Shown: positions 41,705 to 50,803 of the stretch, piece after piece
How the letters are laid out: every line of letters starts with the position of its first letter
How positions within the stretch are numbered: the first letter of the stretch is position 1
Assembly (NCBI RefSeq): GCF_031202305.1
Contig: NZ_CP101731.1
Location: 1,674,001 to 1,738,000, forward strand
DNA from: Pelagibacterium sp. 26DY04
GTDB lineage: Bacteria > Pseudomonadota > Alphaproteobacteria > Rhizobiales > Devosiaceae
DNA length: 64,000 nt
Direction: 5' to 3'
Notes under the pieces: generated by a model
The model's database searches: none
What the model saw: only the letters and a program-made list of their open reading frames with translations
What the model was told of the DNA's origin: nothing
Position numbers and translations under genes: made by a program

Positions 41705-41718
41705 TTGATCTCGATCAA
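41705..41718 (-). promoter_or_regulatory. FNR/FixK box upstream of usp
   Basis: TTGATCTCGATCAA is a perfect TTGAT-N4-ATCAA palindrome. Its centre at 41711.5 would be at -41.5 if transcription starts near 41670, giving a 20-nt leader, the standard class II activation geometry. Confidence 0.75.
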
Positions 41719-41733
41719 TCCTCGATCGACTGG

Positions 41734-42087
41734 CTACGCGACTGCGGCGAGCTGGGCATGCAGCGTGGCCACGATGCCTTCCTGATCGGCCGGCTTTTTG
41801 AGGATCGGCACCTGATGCAGGGATGCGGCGAGATCGGTATTTTCGATGTCATGGCCGGTGTAGATGACCATGGGGATCTGGGAGTTGGCGAGACGATCCG
41901 CCAGCGCGCGGCTGTCGCCGTCGCGCAGCTTGAGGTCGATGATGGCCGCCGAGGGGGTGTTGTCGTCCAGCCAGGCATAGGCGGCCTGATTGGAGGAAAG
42001 GGCCGTCACGCTGTGGCCGGCGGCCTCCAGGGCATATTGCAGATCAAGCGCGATGAGGGTCTCGTCCTCGAGCAGGAGGATCGTCAT
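41734..42087 (-). CDS. Single-domain response regulator
   Basis: 117-aa receiver-only protein. Acidic pocket LLLEDETLIAL, phospho-acceptor Asp in AAIIDLKLRDGDS (about residue 52), Thr in MVIYTGH and Lys in PILKKPAD complete the CheY-like site. No output domain. ATG at 42087 follows GAGG with 5 nt spacing. Divergent from the HWE histidine kinase, and therefore a plausible phosphorylation partner or phosphate sink. Confidence 0.9.
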   Translation of the reverse strand: MTILLLEDETLIALDLQYALEAAGHSVTALSSNQAAYAWLDDNTPSAAIIDLKLRDGDSRALADRLANSQIPMVIYTGHDIENTDLAASLHQVPILKKPADQEGIVATLHAQLAAVA

Positions 42088-42241
42088 GATGGCCTCGCCT
42101 GTTTGCCGCCTCAGTGCCGGGGCCTTCCGGCAAGAAATTGTTAACACGATTGGTCGCCGTTGGCGAATCGGAACTTTCTCAAAATTGCGCGAGAAAATTC
42201 CATGTCAATCGAACTCCGGGGGTTGAAAACAGTTATCTGCA

Positions 42242-42267
42242 GGAACAAAACGGCTCGCGTCGACGTT
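42242..42267 (+). promoter_or_regulatory. EcfG-type general stress promoter (perfect consensus) of the HWE kinase gene
   Basis: GGAAC (42242-42246), 17 bp, CGTT (42264-42267). It matches the alphaproteobacterial general-stress consensus completely and points at the histidine kinase gene, leaving a leader of about 125 nt. Confidence 0.8.
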
Positions 42268-42401
42268 GCGGGAAACGAACCGGGTTCGGGGAGCGTGGGA
42301 AAAGCGCCCCGTGGATCAGCAATTTGCAACGTGCACGGGCAGGGTCCCGTTCGGCGCGGGTATTGGCGTACCAAGCAGGGATCGGGGCAGGGGAAAGACC
42401 A

Positions 42402-43409
42402 ATGGCAGTGCTCGCTCAAGAGCCTTATATCGAGACCGAAATCGAGCTGGCGCGGCTTGCCGCGATCGTTGCGTCATCCAATGATGCGATCGTGAGCAAG
42501 AACCTCAATGGTATCATCAACTCCTGGAATGCGGCGGCCGAGCGGATCTTCGGCTATACGGCCGAGGAGATCATCGGCCGTTCCATCACCACGATCATCC
42601 CGCAGGAACTGCAGAGCGAAGAAGTCGAGATCATCGGCAAGATCAGGCGCGGCGAGCGCGTGGAGCATTTCGATACCGTCCGGGTGAGAAAGGATGGGCG
42701 GCGAATCCATGTGTCGATCACCGTTTCTCCATTGCGCAACAGCCGCGGCGAGATCGTGGGGGCGTCCAAGATCGCCCGCGATATTACCGAGCGCAAGCGC
42801 GAGGAGGAGCTCAGGGAAGTTTTGGTCAACGAACTCAACCATCGCACCAAGAACCTTTTGGCGACCGTGCAGGCCATCGCCTCTCAGACTTTCGATTCCC
42901 TGCCCGATGCCGACGATCAGCTCACGCTGTTCCGTCAGCGCATCGGGGCGTTGATCGTCAGCCAGGACCTGCTGACCCGGAATGGCTGGCGCGGCGCACC
43001 CTTGAACACCATGCTCGAAGCTGTCCTCGGTCCGTTTCGGGGCGATGCGGCCCGGATCGAAATGGCGCAGGGTCCCCAACTCGAGTTGACGCTGCGTCAG
43101 ACCAATGCACTGGCCATGGCGTTGCACGAACTGGCGACCAATGCCGCCAAATACGGGGCGCTATCGGGAACCGGAGGCAGCGTCAGGGTCAGTTGGGCGG
43201 TGATGGGAGATCAGGTCGAACTCCGATGGGAAGAAAATGGCGGGCCGGCCGTTACCATTCCAAAACGCGAGGGATTTGGAACCCACATGATCCGAAATGC
43301 ACTCCGGCATGAGCTGAACGCCGACGTCGTGCTCGACTATGCCTCGCATGGGCTGCGCTTCGCCGCGCGATTCCCTCTTGCCGCAACGTCAGGCGAAACA
43401 GCGGTTTGA
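42402..43409 (+). CDS. PAS-domain HWE-family sensor histidine kinase
   Basis: 335-aa soluble kinase. A PAS domain (about residues 15-135: NDAIVSKNLNGIINSWNAAAERIFGYTAEEIIGRS and the PAC segment GEIVGASKIARDITERKR) is followed by the HWE kinase core: H-box VNELNHRTKNLLATVQAIA (phospho-His at about 147), N-box ALHELATNAAKYGALS and the WxE motif in LRWEENGGP. No membrane helix, so it senses a cytoplasmic cue. HWE/HisKA_2 kinases typically feed PhyR in the general stress response, which fits its EcfG promoter. Overlaps or abuts the receiver gene downstream. Confidence 0.93.
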   Translation: MAVLAQEPYIETEIELARLAAIVASSNDAIVSKNLNGIINSWNAAAERIFGYTAEEIIGRSITTIIPQELQSEEVEIIGKIRRGERVEHFDTVRVRKDGRRIHVSITVSPLRNSRGEIVGASKIARDITERKREEELREVLVNELNHRTKNLLATVQAIASQTFDSLPDADDQLTLFRQRIGALIVSQDLLTRNGWRGAPLNTMLEAVLGPFRGDAARIEMAQGPQLELTLRQTNALAMALHELATNAAKYGALSGTGGSVRVSWAVMGDQVELRWEENGGPAVTIPKREGFGTHMIRNALRHELNADVVLDYASHGLRFAARFPLAATSGETAV

Positions 43410-43414
43410 CCTTT

Positions 43415-43780
43415 ATGAATGTTCACTACCTGCCAGCCGATGCCCCCATCCTGATCATCGACGACGAATTTCTCGTCCTCTGGATGCTGCAGGATGAGTT
43501 GCAGCGGCTTGGCTTCCATTCGATCCATACGGCCTCCAACGTCGATTCCAGCCTGGCGCTGGTCAACGACCGGGAATTCAGCTTCGCCTTTCTCGACGTG
43601 AACCTGGGCGAACAGAAGAGCTTTCCCATTGCCAAGGTGCTCCAGGAGCGCGGCATTCCCTTCGCTTTCGTCACCGGCTATGGACGCGCGGGGCTGGAGG
43701 GCAAGTTCGAGGAGACGGCGGTACTTCATAAGCCGGTCAGCCGGGCGGCGATCGATGAGGTGGTCGCCATTGCGCATTAA
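43415..43780 (+). CDS. Single-domain response regulator, partner of the HWE kinase
   Basis: 121-aa receiver. ILIIDDEFLVLWMLQDELQRLG holds the acidic pocket, FAFLDVNLGEQKSFPIAKVLQERG the phospho-Asp (about residue 57), FAFVTGYG the Thr and VLHKPVSRAAI the Lys. ATG at 43415 is listed; a TTG at 43406 overlapping the kinase stop (TTGA) is equally possible and would couple translation. Same operon as the kinase, hence its likely direct target. Confidence 0.88.
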   Translation: MNVHYLPADAPILIIDDEFLVLWMLQDELQRLGFHSIHTASNVDSSLALVNDREFSFAFLDVNLGEQKSFPIAKVLQERGIPFAFVTGYGRAGLEGKFEETAVLHKPVSRAAIDEVVAIAH

Positions 43781-43788
43781 GTGACGGC

Positions 43789-44523
43789 TCAGCCGCAGAG
43801 GCGGTTCGCCAGTTTTGCCATTTCGTCCGGCGTCAGCCCGATAGCCTTGAGATAGGCGCCGATGCCGCCATGAGCATCCTCTAGATGGGTGAGCATGGCC
43901 CGCATGGTTCCGGCATCGCTGGCGAGCACGCGCTCGATGTGTTCGGGTTCCCCTCCGCTGGCAAGCGCGCGTTCGCGCAAATGGTCGATGAGGCCATGCG
44001 CGGCAGCGGTGAGGGCGTAATCGGCGATGACGTCGGATTGGCCGACGCCGCATGCCGACAGCACCAGGGCCGCGACGATGCCTGTCCGGTCCTTGCCGGC
44101 CGTGCAATGGAACAGCACCATGCCGGGAGGGGCGTCGATGATGGCTCGCAGCACCTCGGCAAAGCGCGGGCCGCAGCGGTCCAGCGCGTTGCAATAGCGC
44201 TGCGCCATGTCGAAGGGTGTTTCGGCAAGGGTGATGCGGGGCAGAGCCTCGAACAGGGCGATATTGCGATAGGCGACGCGCGGATGGGACGAGAATGGGT
44301 GCCGCGCCAGCCCGGTTTCGTGCGGGCCGCGAAGATCGACCACCAGCGCCAGGTCGTTGGAGGCCAACTTGTCGATGGCTTCGGCGTCGAGATAGTGCAG
44401 GGATTCCCCGCGCAGGATGCGGCGCCATTGGGTGGTCCCACCCTTGGCCGTGCTATAGCCGCCGAGATCTCGAATATTGTGCGCGCCGGGAAGGGCCCAG
44501 TGACGCGCCGGCGCCAGGGACAT
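43789..44523 (-). CDS. Tyrosine-protein phosphatase-like enzyme (DSP3/PTPlike)
   Basis: 244-aa cysteine phosphatase. The P-loop is FHCTAGKDRTGIVAALVL (CX5R with GKDR, about residue 147), the N-terminus has NIRDLGGYSTAKGG as in bacterial Tyr/Ser phosphatases of the DSP3 group, and VVDLRGPHE precedes the general-acid region. Lys and Asp in the P-loop resemble enzymes that also hydrolyse phosphoinositides. ATG at 44523 has GGAG 6 nt upstream. Last gene of the TetR - phosphoesterase - binding protein operon, so a role in phosphate-ester use is possible. Confidence 0.87.
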   Translation of the reverse strand: MSLAPARHWALPGAHNIRDLGGYSTAKGGTTQWRRILRGESLHYLDAEAIDKLASNDLALVVDLRGPHETGLARHPFSSHPRVAYRNIALFEALPRITLAETPFDMAQRYCNALDRCGPRFAEVLRAIIDAPPGMVLFHCTAGKDRTGIVAALVLSACGVGQSDVIADYALTAAAHGLIDHLRERALASGGEPEHIERVLASDAGTMRAMLTHLEDAHGGIGAYLKAIGLTPDEMAKLANRLCG

Positions 44524-44588
44524 GGCAGTCTCCAATCGGTTGGGAAAGGGAGGGGGCGCGGGGGCAGGGCCACCCGCGCCGGTGGGCC

Positions 44589-45887
44589 TTACGGCATCAG
44601 GGTCTGGGCGATATCCTGGGCGGATGTGAGCACTTCGGCCACATCGCCGGTGCCGAGCACGGCTTCGGTCACCGCGTCCTTCATCATCGACTCGGCCTGC
44701 CGGTAGTTCTGGCCGGGGAAGGCCACATTGGGGGTGAGCCGCTCGAGCTGTTCGAGATTGGGACGGATCAGCGGATTTTCAGCGGTCCAGGGGCCGAGGA
44801 ATTCCGGATCGTCGACGATATCGAGGCGCAGCGGCAGATAGCCGATCTTGCTGGTGATGATCGTATAGCCATAGTCGGAGGTGAGGAACTTCATCAGCTC
44901 GTAGGAGGCGCGCTGCTTGATCGGGTCCTGCGAGAAGGTGAAGAGCGCGCTGCCCGAATTGGTCGGGGCGGTCGGCTTGTCGCCAAAGGCCGGCATGGCG
45001 GCCACGCGCAGCTCCCAATTGCCCTCGGCGGAAGCCGAAAGGCTGTTCTGCAGCGCACTGGTGTAAAGGAACATGCCCAACTCTCCGGCGGCCATGGCCT
45101 CGCTGGGGGTCGCGGGGTCGATGCGGGCATGGGCGCCGCTATCGACCATGTCGCGCAGCATCTGAACCGCCTCGATGCCTTCCTGGTTGGCGAAGGTGAG
45201 CGTATTGTCCTCGCGCACCATGCCGCCATTGGACATCAGGATCGCCTGATAGACGAAGGTGCCGTCGGCGGGGCCGTAGGCGCCGGGAAAGAACCCCTCG
45301 GCATCGGTGTTGGCGACGATCGCTTCGGCCGCTTCCTTGACCTCTTCCCAGGTCTGGGGCGGTTGGTCGGGATCGAGGCCCGCTTCGCGGAACAGGTCGG
45401 CGTTGTAGTAAAGGATCGGGGTGGAGAAGGTGTAGGCCAACCCATAGGTCTTGCCGTCGACCTTGCCCAGTTCCAGCCCCTGCGGGATCATGCCTTCGGT
45501 GAGCTCGGCATAGCCCTCGGGACCGGCCATGTCCTCGAGCGGATTGGCGCCGAGATCGGTGGAAAGATAGATGAGGTCGCGGAAGACGAGCTGGGCGACG
45601 TCGGGCTGACGACCGGCGGCCATGTCGGCCTGGATGCGCGTGATGATCTCGTTGGAAGGAACCGCGATGGTCTCGACGGTGATAAGTGGATTTTCTTCCT
45701 CGAAGCGGGCGATCAGCTCGCGCGTGGCGTCAGCGCCGGCGCTCGCTGAGGCCAAATTGTAGTTGTAGAAGGTGATGGTCACCGGTTCGGTGATTTCGTC
45801 GGCCATCTGGGCGAAGGCCGTGCCGGTAAGAGCAGTGGCCGCAAGTCCGGCGGCGGCCATCAGCTTGAGAAAAGTGCGCTTGATCAT
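44589..45887 (-). CDS. Extracellular solute-binding protein family 1 (UgpB/MalE-like), no linked permease
   Basis: 432-aa periplasmic binding protein. Signal peptide ending TGTAFAQ, then ITFYNYNLASASAGADATRELIARFEEENP, PSNEIITRIQADMAAGRQPDVAQL, LAYTFSTPILYYNADLFREAGLDPDQPPQTWEEV, the family-1 signature. The GAYGPADGTF and MLRDMVDSGA parts fit sugar or glycerol-phosphate binders. Its operon contains two phosphatases and a TetR regulator but no permease or ATPase, so it must use a transporter encoded elsewhere or act as a sensor. The open frame extends to 46112 as a shadow. Confidence 0.88.
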   Translation of the reverse strand: MIKRTFLKLMAAAGLAATALTGTAFAQMADEITEPVTITFYNYNLASASAGADATRELIARFEEENPLITVETIAVPSNEIITRIQADMAAGRQPDVAQLVFRDLIYLSTDLGANPLEDMAGPEGYAELTEGMIPQGLELGKVDGKTYGLAYTFSTPILYYNADLFREAGLDPDQPPQTWEEVKEAAEAIVANTDAEGFFPGAYGPADGTFVYQAILMSNGGMVREDNTLTFANQEGIEAVQMLRDMVDSGAHARIDPATPSEAMAAGELGMFLYTSALQNSLSASAEGNWELRVAAMPAFGDKPTAPTNSGSALFTFSQDPIKQRASYELMKFLTSDYGYTIITSKIGYLPLRLDIVDDPEFLGPWTAENPLIRPNLEQLERLTPNVAFPGQNYRQAESMMKDAVTEAVLGTGDVAEVLTSAQDIAQTLMP

Positions 45888-45915
45888 TGGTTGAGGATCC
45901 TTGTGGTGGGGAGGA

Positions 45916-46767
45916 TTATTTTGCCGCTTCGGCCAAAGCCGCTTCCTGCTTGGCGCGCAGGGCGGAGAGGTCGTAACGGTTGAGTTCGGTGCGGGTCTGG
46001 GGCAGGGGCACAAGCGCCATGGTGAGGCCGGACGACCGGATCGTGCCGATGCCGAACGAGCCGCCATCGACCATGCGCAGCACATCGAGGGTGAGGATGT
46101 CGGTGGCCGCATGCTGGCCCATGCCCACGATCACCGGAATGCCATGCCAGACCGAGAAGCGGTCGTGGTGGATGTGGCCGGAGAGAATGCCCAGGATGTT
46201 GCGGTCTTTCAAAAGCTGCGCCAGCTTCTGGGACTGGTCGAAATCGATGGTGCGCCAATGGTCCCAGGGCGGGGTATCGCCAAGCGCGGGCGCGTGGTGG
46301 GCTACGATCAGCTTTGGGAGCTCGGGATGGGCGTCGAGCTTTCCGGCCAGCCAATCGAATTGTTCGGGGGTGAGGCTGCCGCCGATCTGGCCGGGCGTGG
46401 TGGTATCGAGCGTGATGATATGGACGCCAGCGATGACCTGGTCATGGTCGTAGGGCGCGTCGAGATCGGTGCTCTGCTCGAGCATGCCGCGATAGAAACC
46501 CTCGCGGGTGTCGTGATTGCCGAGCGCGTAGATGACGGGAAGATCGGTGGCCGCCATGATCGCCTTGAGTTGATAGTAGCTCTCGACATCGCCGCGATTG
46601 GTGAGATCGCCGCTGGCGATGATGAACCGAGGCGTCTGGTCCATGGTGCCGATCATCTCGAGCACGCGGGCCAGCGTTGCCGAGGTATCGGAGAACAGAT
46701 GGTCGTCGGGGACGGCAGGGTTGCCGATATGGAGATCGGTGATGTGGATGAAAGTGGTTTCGCCCAT
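45916..46767 (-). CDS. Metallophosphoesterase (class III phosphodiesterase, CpdA/GpdQ-like)
   Basis: 283-aa cytoplasmic di-metal phosphodiesterase. All five motifs are present: DLHIG, GDLTNRGDVESY, GNHDTREGFY, VAHHAP and GHIHHDRF. The family hydrolyses cyclic nucleotides, glycerophosphodiesters or similar substrates. No signal peptide. It lies between the TetR regulator (45 nt) and the solute-binding protein (28 nt), suggesting that an imported phosphodiester is its substrate; this is inference. Confidence 0.92.
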   Translation of the reverse strand: MGETTFIHITDLHIGNPAVPDDHLFSDTSATLARVLEMIGTMDQTPRFIIASGDLTNRGDVESYYQLKAIMAATDLPVIYALGNHDTREGFYRGMLEQSTDLDAPYDHDQVIAGVHIITLDTTTPGQIGGSLTPEQFDWLAGKLDAHPELPKLIVAHHAPALGDTPPWDHWRTIDFDQSQKLAQLLKDRNILGILSGHIHHDRFSVWHGIPVIVGMGQHAATDILTLDVLRMVDGGSFGIGTIRSSGLTMALVPLPQTRTELNRYDLSALRAKQEAALAEAAK

Positions 46768-46812
46768 GCGTCGTGCTCCTTGTTGTCGAGCACGACCTAC
46801 GCCGAACCGGTC

Positions 46813-47484
46813 TCAGTGGCGTGACGAGTTTGGAACAGCGTTTGAATGTTTGCCCGGACGGGCCGTGAACATGGGCGCGGTGGCGGCGATGACCTGGGCG
46901 ATGACGATTTCGGGATCGGCAAGATCGAGCGCGTGGCCGGTGAGTTCGTCGGTCCGCTCTCGGCTGCGCGTCATCTGCGAGCGGACGCCCAGCAGGCAGG
47001 AGATGCGAAAGCCGATCTCGACATCGCTCAGCCAGGGCGCGATCTTGCGGAAATGGGGAATGAACAGGCGGTGGTGATCGATATCCTCGATCATCGGCTT
47101 GAAAACTTCCGGGTGGCCGCTCGATTGCGCCAGGGTGGTCATGTGCCGCAGTACGCCATAGCTCGAATCGCGATCGAGGCTCCAGCGGATCGAGGGGCCG
47201 ATCAGCGCTTCGATCAGATCCTCGACCGCTGCCGGGCCGGGATGGGCGCGCTGCTGGGCCGCATGGAGCAGCGTTAGCCGCTCGGCATTGAGGCGGCGAT
47301 AAACCCGCTCGGCGACGGTGACGATCAGGTGATCGACATTGCCGAAATGATAGTTGATGGCCCCGATATTGGTGCCGGCGCGCTCGGCAATGCCGCGCAC
47401 GGTCACCTCCTCGGGTCGACTGGCGGCCCTGAGCAGCTCCTCGCAGGCGGTCCGAAGCCTTTCCGGTGTCGTGCTCTTGGTCAT
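46813..47484 (-). CDS. TetR family transcriptional regulator
   Basis: 223-aa regulator. The HTH reads RAASRPEEVTVRGIAERAGTNIGAINYHFGNVDHLI (about residues 20-53); the ligand-binding part is longer than in simple repressors. First gene of a minus-strand operon with the phosphoesterase, binding protein and phosphatase, which it probably controls. Direct repeats GTGAC at 47521 and 47532 upstream are possible but weak operator candidates. Confidence 0.9.
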   Translation of the reverse strand: MTKSTTPERLRTACEELLRAASRPEEVTVRGIAERAGTNIGAINYHFGNVDHLIVTVAERVYRRLNAERLTLLHAAQQRAHPGPAAVEDLIEALIGPSIRWSLDRDSSYGVLRHMTTLAQSSGHPEVFKPMIEDIDHHRLFIPHFRKIAPWLSDVEIGFRISCLLGVRSQMTRSRERTDELTGHALDLADPEIVIAQVIAATAPMFTARPGKHSNAVPNSSRH

Positions 47485-47539
47485 GTCTCACCGCCGAAAG
47501 GCGCTATATCACACCGGTGGGTGACAGCGATGTGACCGC

Positions 47540-48700
47540 TCAAGCCGGCTGCGGCTGGGCGTCCCGGGGCCGGAACCGCCCGGCGACCGGCGCCATGAGG
47601 AAACTGAGGACCAGAAGGGGAATGAGCCCGGCAAACACCGCCGCGAGCCCCACATATTCGGCGACGTAGCCAAAGCCCGCCGGCACCCCGAAAGTAGCGA
47701 TCAGCATGGCCAGTGACATCGCCGCCATGTTCTGCGACGGCGACCGCCCCGGCAGCCGCGAGATGACGGTGACCCCCAGCGGCGCATTGAGCGCCACGCC
47801 CGCCCCCAACATGAACAACCCCAGCCCGGCGACGATCGGACCCTCGGCCAGCAGCAGCGTCGTCATGCCGGCGATGCAGACCAGCGCGCTCCCGCGAACC
47901 AGAACCATTCCCGAAAACCGCGCCCGCAGCATATCCCCAACCATCCGCGTCCCGCCCATGCCCACGGTAAAGGCGGCGAAAACCACCCCCGCCGTCGCCA
48001 CGTCGATCCCCACCACCTCCTGAAGATAGAACACCGACCAATCGTAAACCGTGCCCTCGGTGAGCGAAATCCCGATCACCATGGCGCAGACCAGCAGCAC
48101 GGGAATGGTCGGCACGGCAAACAACGGCCCGCGCTCCGCTCCCGGCAGCCGCGACAGCGGAACCGAACGCGGCGCGATGGCGAGGAACCCGGCCATCAAC
48201 ACCAGCACCAACCCGCTGATGATCGCCTGGTGCAGCGCCGGAACCGTCCCGACCCCCGCGATCGCCCCCGCCAGCAGCGAGCCCACCAGCAGCCCCACCG
48301 ACCAAAACCCGTGACTGCGCGAAAGCACCGACTTCCCCGTCCGGTGCTCGATCCCGATCGCCACCATGTTCTGGGCCACCTCGAGGATCGAGCGGATGAA
48401 GGTATAGACCGCAAACATAACCGGAATCGCCCAGCCCGGCACCAGCGCGAACAGCGGCATCATCGCCGCGTTGGCGCATAGCATGGAGGCGGCCGCCACG
48501 CGCGGCGTCAGCCGGTCGGTCACCGTGCCGGCGATGGGCAGCGCCAGCAGCGTGCCGACCGTGCCTGCCAGCATGGCGAGCCCCAGTTCGGCCTTGTCCA
48601 GCCCGGCGCCGGTGGCAATCTCCGGCAGGCGGATGAACAGCGTGATGTGCATGAGCGCGTTGGACAAAAACAACAGCGCCGGAGCGACGAGCGGATGCAT
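47540..48700 (-). CDS. MFS transporter
   Basis: 386-aa permease with about twelve membrane helices. Loop 2-3 has the MFS-type GTVTDRLTPRVAAASM, and loop 8-9 carries TVGMGGTRMVGDMLRARF. Resembles YbjJ/fucose-permease-like MFS proteins. The ATG at 48700 is 23 nt past the stop of the double ATPase gene, and the gene could be a distal member of that operon. No substrate can be inferred. Confidence 0.85.
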   Translation of the reverse strand: MHPLVAPALLFLSNALMHITLFIRLPEIATGAGLDKAELGLAMLAGTVGTLLALPIAGTVTDRLTPRVAAASMLCANAAMMPLFALVPGWAIPVMFAVYTFIRSILEVAQNMVAIGIEHRTGKSVLSRSHGFWSVGLLVGSLLAGAIAGVGTVPALHQAIISGLVLVLMAGFLAIAPRSVPLSRLPGAERGPLFAVPTIPVLLVCAMVIGISLTEGTVYDWSVFYLQEVVGIDVATAGVVFAAFTVGMGGTRMVGDMLRARFSGMVLVRGSALVCIAGMTTLLLAEGPIVAGLGLFMLGAGVALNAPLGVTVISRLPGRSPSQNMAAMSLAMLIATFGVPAGFGYVAEYVGLAAVFAGLIPLLVLSFLMAPVAGRFRPRDAQPQPA

Positions 48701-48722
48701 TCGGAGGACTCTGAAACGGGGG

Positions 48723-50795
48723 TTACGCCGCGCGCACGGGCGAGGAAAGATCGAGCTCGGCCGCCCGGTGACACGCCACGTTCTGCCCGGGCACCGACTG
48801 CGCCAGCGCCGGAACGCTCGCCCGGCACGCCGGTTGAGCGTAGGGGCAGCGGCTGGCAAAGGCGCAGCCCTGTTCGCTCGCCCCGTCGGCGGGCGCATGA
48901 CCCTCGATGCGTTTGTCCGCCACCCCGCGCCGCGACCGTCCCGGAATGGCCGCAAGCAGCGCTTCGGTATAGGGATGCTGCGGGCGGTAGAAGATGTCCT
49001 CGGTCCGCCCGATCTCGACGATCCGCCCCGCATACATCACCGCCACGCGGTCCGAGATGTTGGCGATCACCCCCAAGTCGTGGGAGACGAAAAGGTAGGT
49101 GAGCCCATGCTGGCGCTGCAGCCGCTTCATCAGATTGATGATCTGGGTCTGCACCGAAACGTCGAGGGCGGATACCGCCTCGTCGGCGATCACCAGCCGG
49201 GGGTCGGATGCCAGCGCCCGGGCGATGGCGACGCGCTGGCGTTGGCCGCCGGAAAAGGCGTGCGGATAGCGGCCGGCGTAGTCGGCGCTCAGCCCCACCT
49301 CGCCGAGCAGTTCCTTGACCCGCGCGTCGATCTGGCCGCGCGAGAGCGAGGTGTTGACTTCCAGAACCTCCCCGATGATGTCGCGCACCCGCAGCCTCGG
49401 GTTGAGCGAGCCGGAGGGGTCCTGGAACACCATGCGCATGTCGCTGCGCAACGCCTTGGCCACGCCGCCGCGCGCCGAGAGCACGTCGACCGGACCCTCC
49501 CGGCCGGCGAAGGTCACCTTGCCCGCATCGGCGCGGTGGATGCCGATCAGGGTCTGGGCGAGGGTCGATTTCCCGCAGCCGCTTTCCCCGACCAGCCCCA
49601 GGGTCTCGCCATGCCCGATCTCGAAGGAAATATCGCTCACCGCCCGCACATGGCCAACCGTGCGTTCGAGAAAGCCGGCCTTGATGGGGAAGAATTTCGA
49701 GAGATTCTCCACCTTGAGAAGCGGCGTATCGTCTCTGGCGTTCGCGGCGGCAGGCGTCGGCACGGCCGCGATCGCGGGCGTCGATACCGGTGCGGCGGTT
49801 TCGTCCGCCGCGTGGCAGGCGACCATGTGGCCGCTCTCCACCATTGTTGCCGCCGGCATCCGCGCATCGCAAACACCCTCGATGGCCAGCGCGCAGCGCG
49901 TATGGAACGGGCATCCCTTCGGACGGTTGGCGGGGGTGGGCACCATGCCGCGAATGGCACTGAGCGGAGCCTTGAAGTCGCCTTCGAGGCGCGGCATCGA
50001 GGCGAGAAGGCCGCGCGTATAAGGGTGCCGTGGGTTGGAGAGCACGTCGTCGACCGGTCCCTGCTCGACGATCTTGCCCAGATACATCACCGCCACTTCG
50101 TCGGCGATTTCCTCGACCACGCCAAGATCGTGGGTGATGAACAGCACGGCCATGTCCTCGGTTTCCTGCAGCCGGCGCAGCAGGTCGAGGATATTGGCTT
50201 GCGTGGTGACATCGAGCGCGGTTGTAGGCTCGTCGGCGATCAGCAGCTTCGGCTTGCTGACCAAAGCCATGGCGATCATGGCGCGCTGACGCTGCCCGCC
50301 CGAGAGCTGGAAGGTATAGCGGTCGAACTTGGCCTCAGGGTCCGGCATGCCGACTTCGCGCAGCGTCTCGATGCCGATGCGTCGGGCCTCGGCCTTGCTC
50401 ACCTTGCGGTGCAGCATCAGCCCTTCGCTGATCTGGTTGCCGATCGTATAGAGCGGGGAAAGGAAGCTCATCGGCTCCTGATGGATCAGCGCGATCTCGC
50501 CGCCCCGGATCTGGCGCAGCAGCTTGTCGTTGGGGGCGAGGGCGGCGATATCGACGGGTCCGTCTTCCCGATCCAGCGTGATCGACCCCCCGGCGATGCG
50601 GCCAGGATTTTCCACTAGGCGCAGCAGCGCCTTGGCCGTCACCGATTTGCCGCAACCGCTTTCACCGACAAGGCACAGGGTCTTGCCACGGGGAATGGTG
50701 AGCGAGACGCCGTCGACCACCGTGACGGTCTGGCGGGGCAGGTCGAAATCGACCTTGAGGTCGTCGATCCGGACGAGGGGTGAGGGTGCAGTCAT
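48723..50795 (-). CDS. Peptide/oligosaccharide ABC transporter, fused double ATPase (DppD-DppF type)
   Basis: 690-aa protein with two full ATPase domains in tandem. First: [40 protein letters not shown], ending with the oligo_HPY region [12 protein letters not shown] and a [11 protein letters not shown]ys-rich tail. Second: [55 protein letters not shown] and [10 protein letters not shown]. The four Cys of each tail are typical of Dpp/Opp ATPases. Both sites look intact. Last core gene of the importer operon. Confidence 0.94.
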   Translation of the reverse strand: MTAPSPLVRIDDLKVDFDLPRQTVTVVDGVSLTIPRGKTLCLVGESGCGKSVTAKALLRLVENPGRIAGGSITLDREDGPVDIAALAPNDKLLRQIRGGEIALIHQEPMSFLSPLYTIGNQISEGLMLHRKVSKAEARRIGIETLREVGMPDPEAKFDRYTFQLSGGQRQRAMIAMALVSKPKLLIADEPTTALDVTTQANILDLLRRLQETEDMAVLFITHDLGVVEEIADEVAVMYLGKIVEQGPVDDVLSNPRHPYTRGLLASMPRLEGDFKAPLSAIRGMVPTPANRPKGCPFHTRCALAIEGVCDARMPAATMVESGHMVACHAADETAAPVSTPAIAAVPTPAAANARDDTPLLKVENLSKFFPIKAGFLERTVGHVRAVSDISFEIGHGETLGLVGESGCGKSTLAQTLIGIHRADAGKVTFAGREGPVDVLSARGGVAKALRSDMRMVFQDPSGSLNPRLRVRDIIGEVLEVNTSLSRGQIDARVKELLGEVGLSADYAGRYPHAFSGGQRQRVAIARALASDPRLVIADEAVSALDVSVQTQIINLMKRLQRQHGLTYLFVSHDLGVIANISDRVAVMYAGRIVEIGRTEDIFYRPQHPYTEALLAAIPGRSRRGVADKRIEGHAPADGASEQGCAFASRCPYAQPACRASVPALAQSVPGQNVACHRAAELDLSSPVRAA

Positions 50796-50803
50796 GGTGG
50801 GCG

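Noticed and set aside
47509..47536. CACCGGTG palindrome and GTGAC direct repeats upstream of the TetR gene
   Set aside because: Short and not symmetric around the expected promoter; too weak to call an operator.
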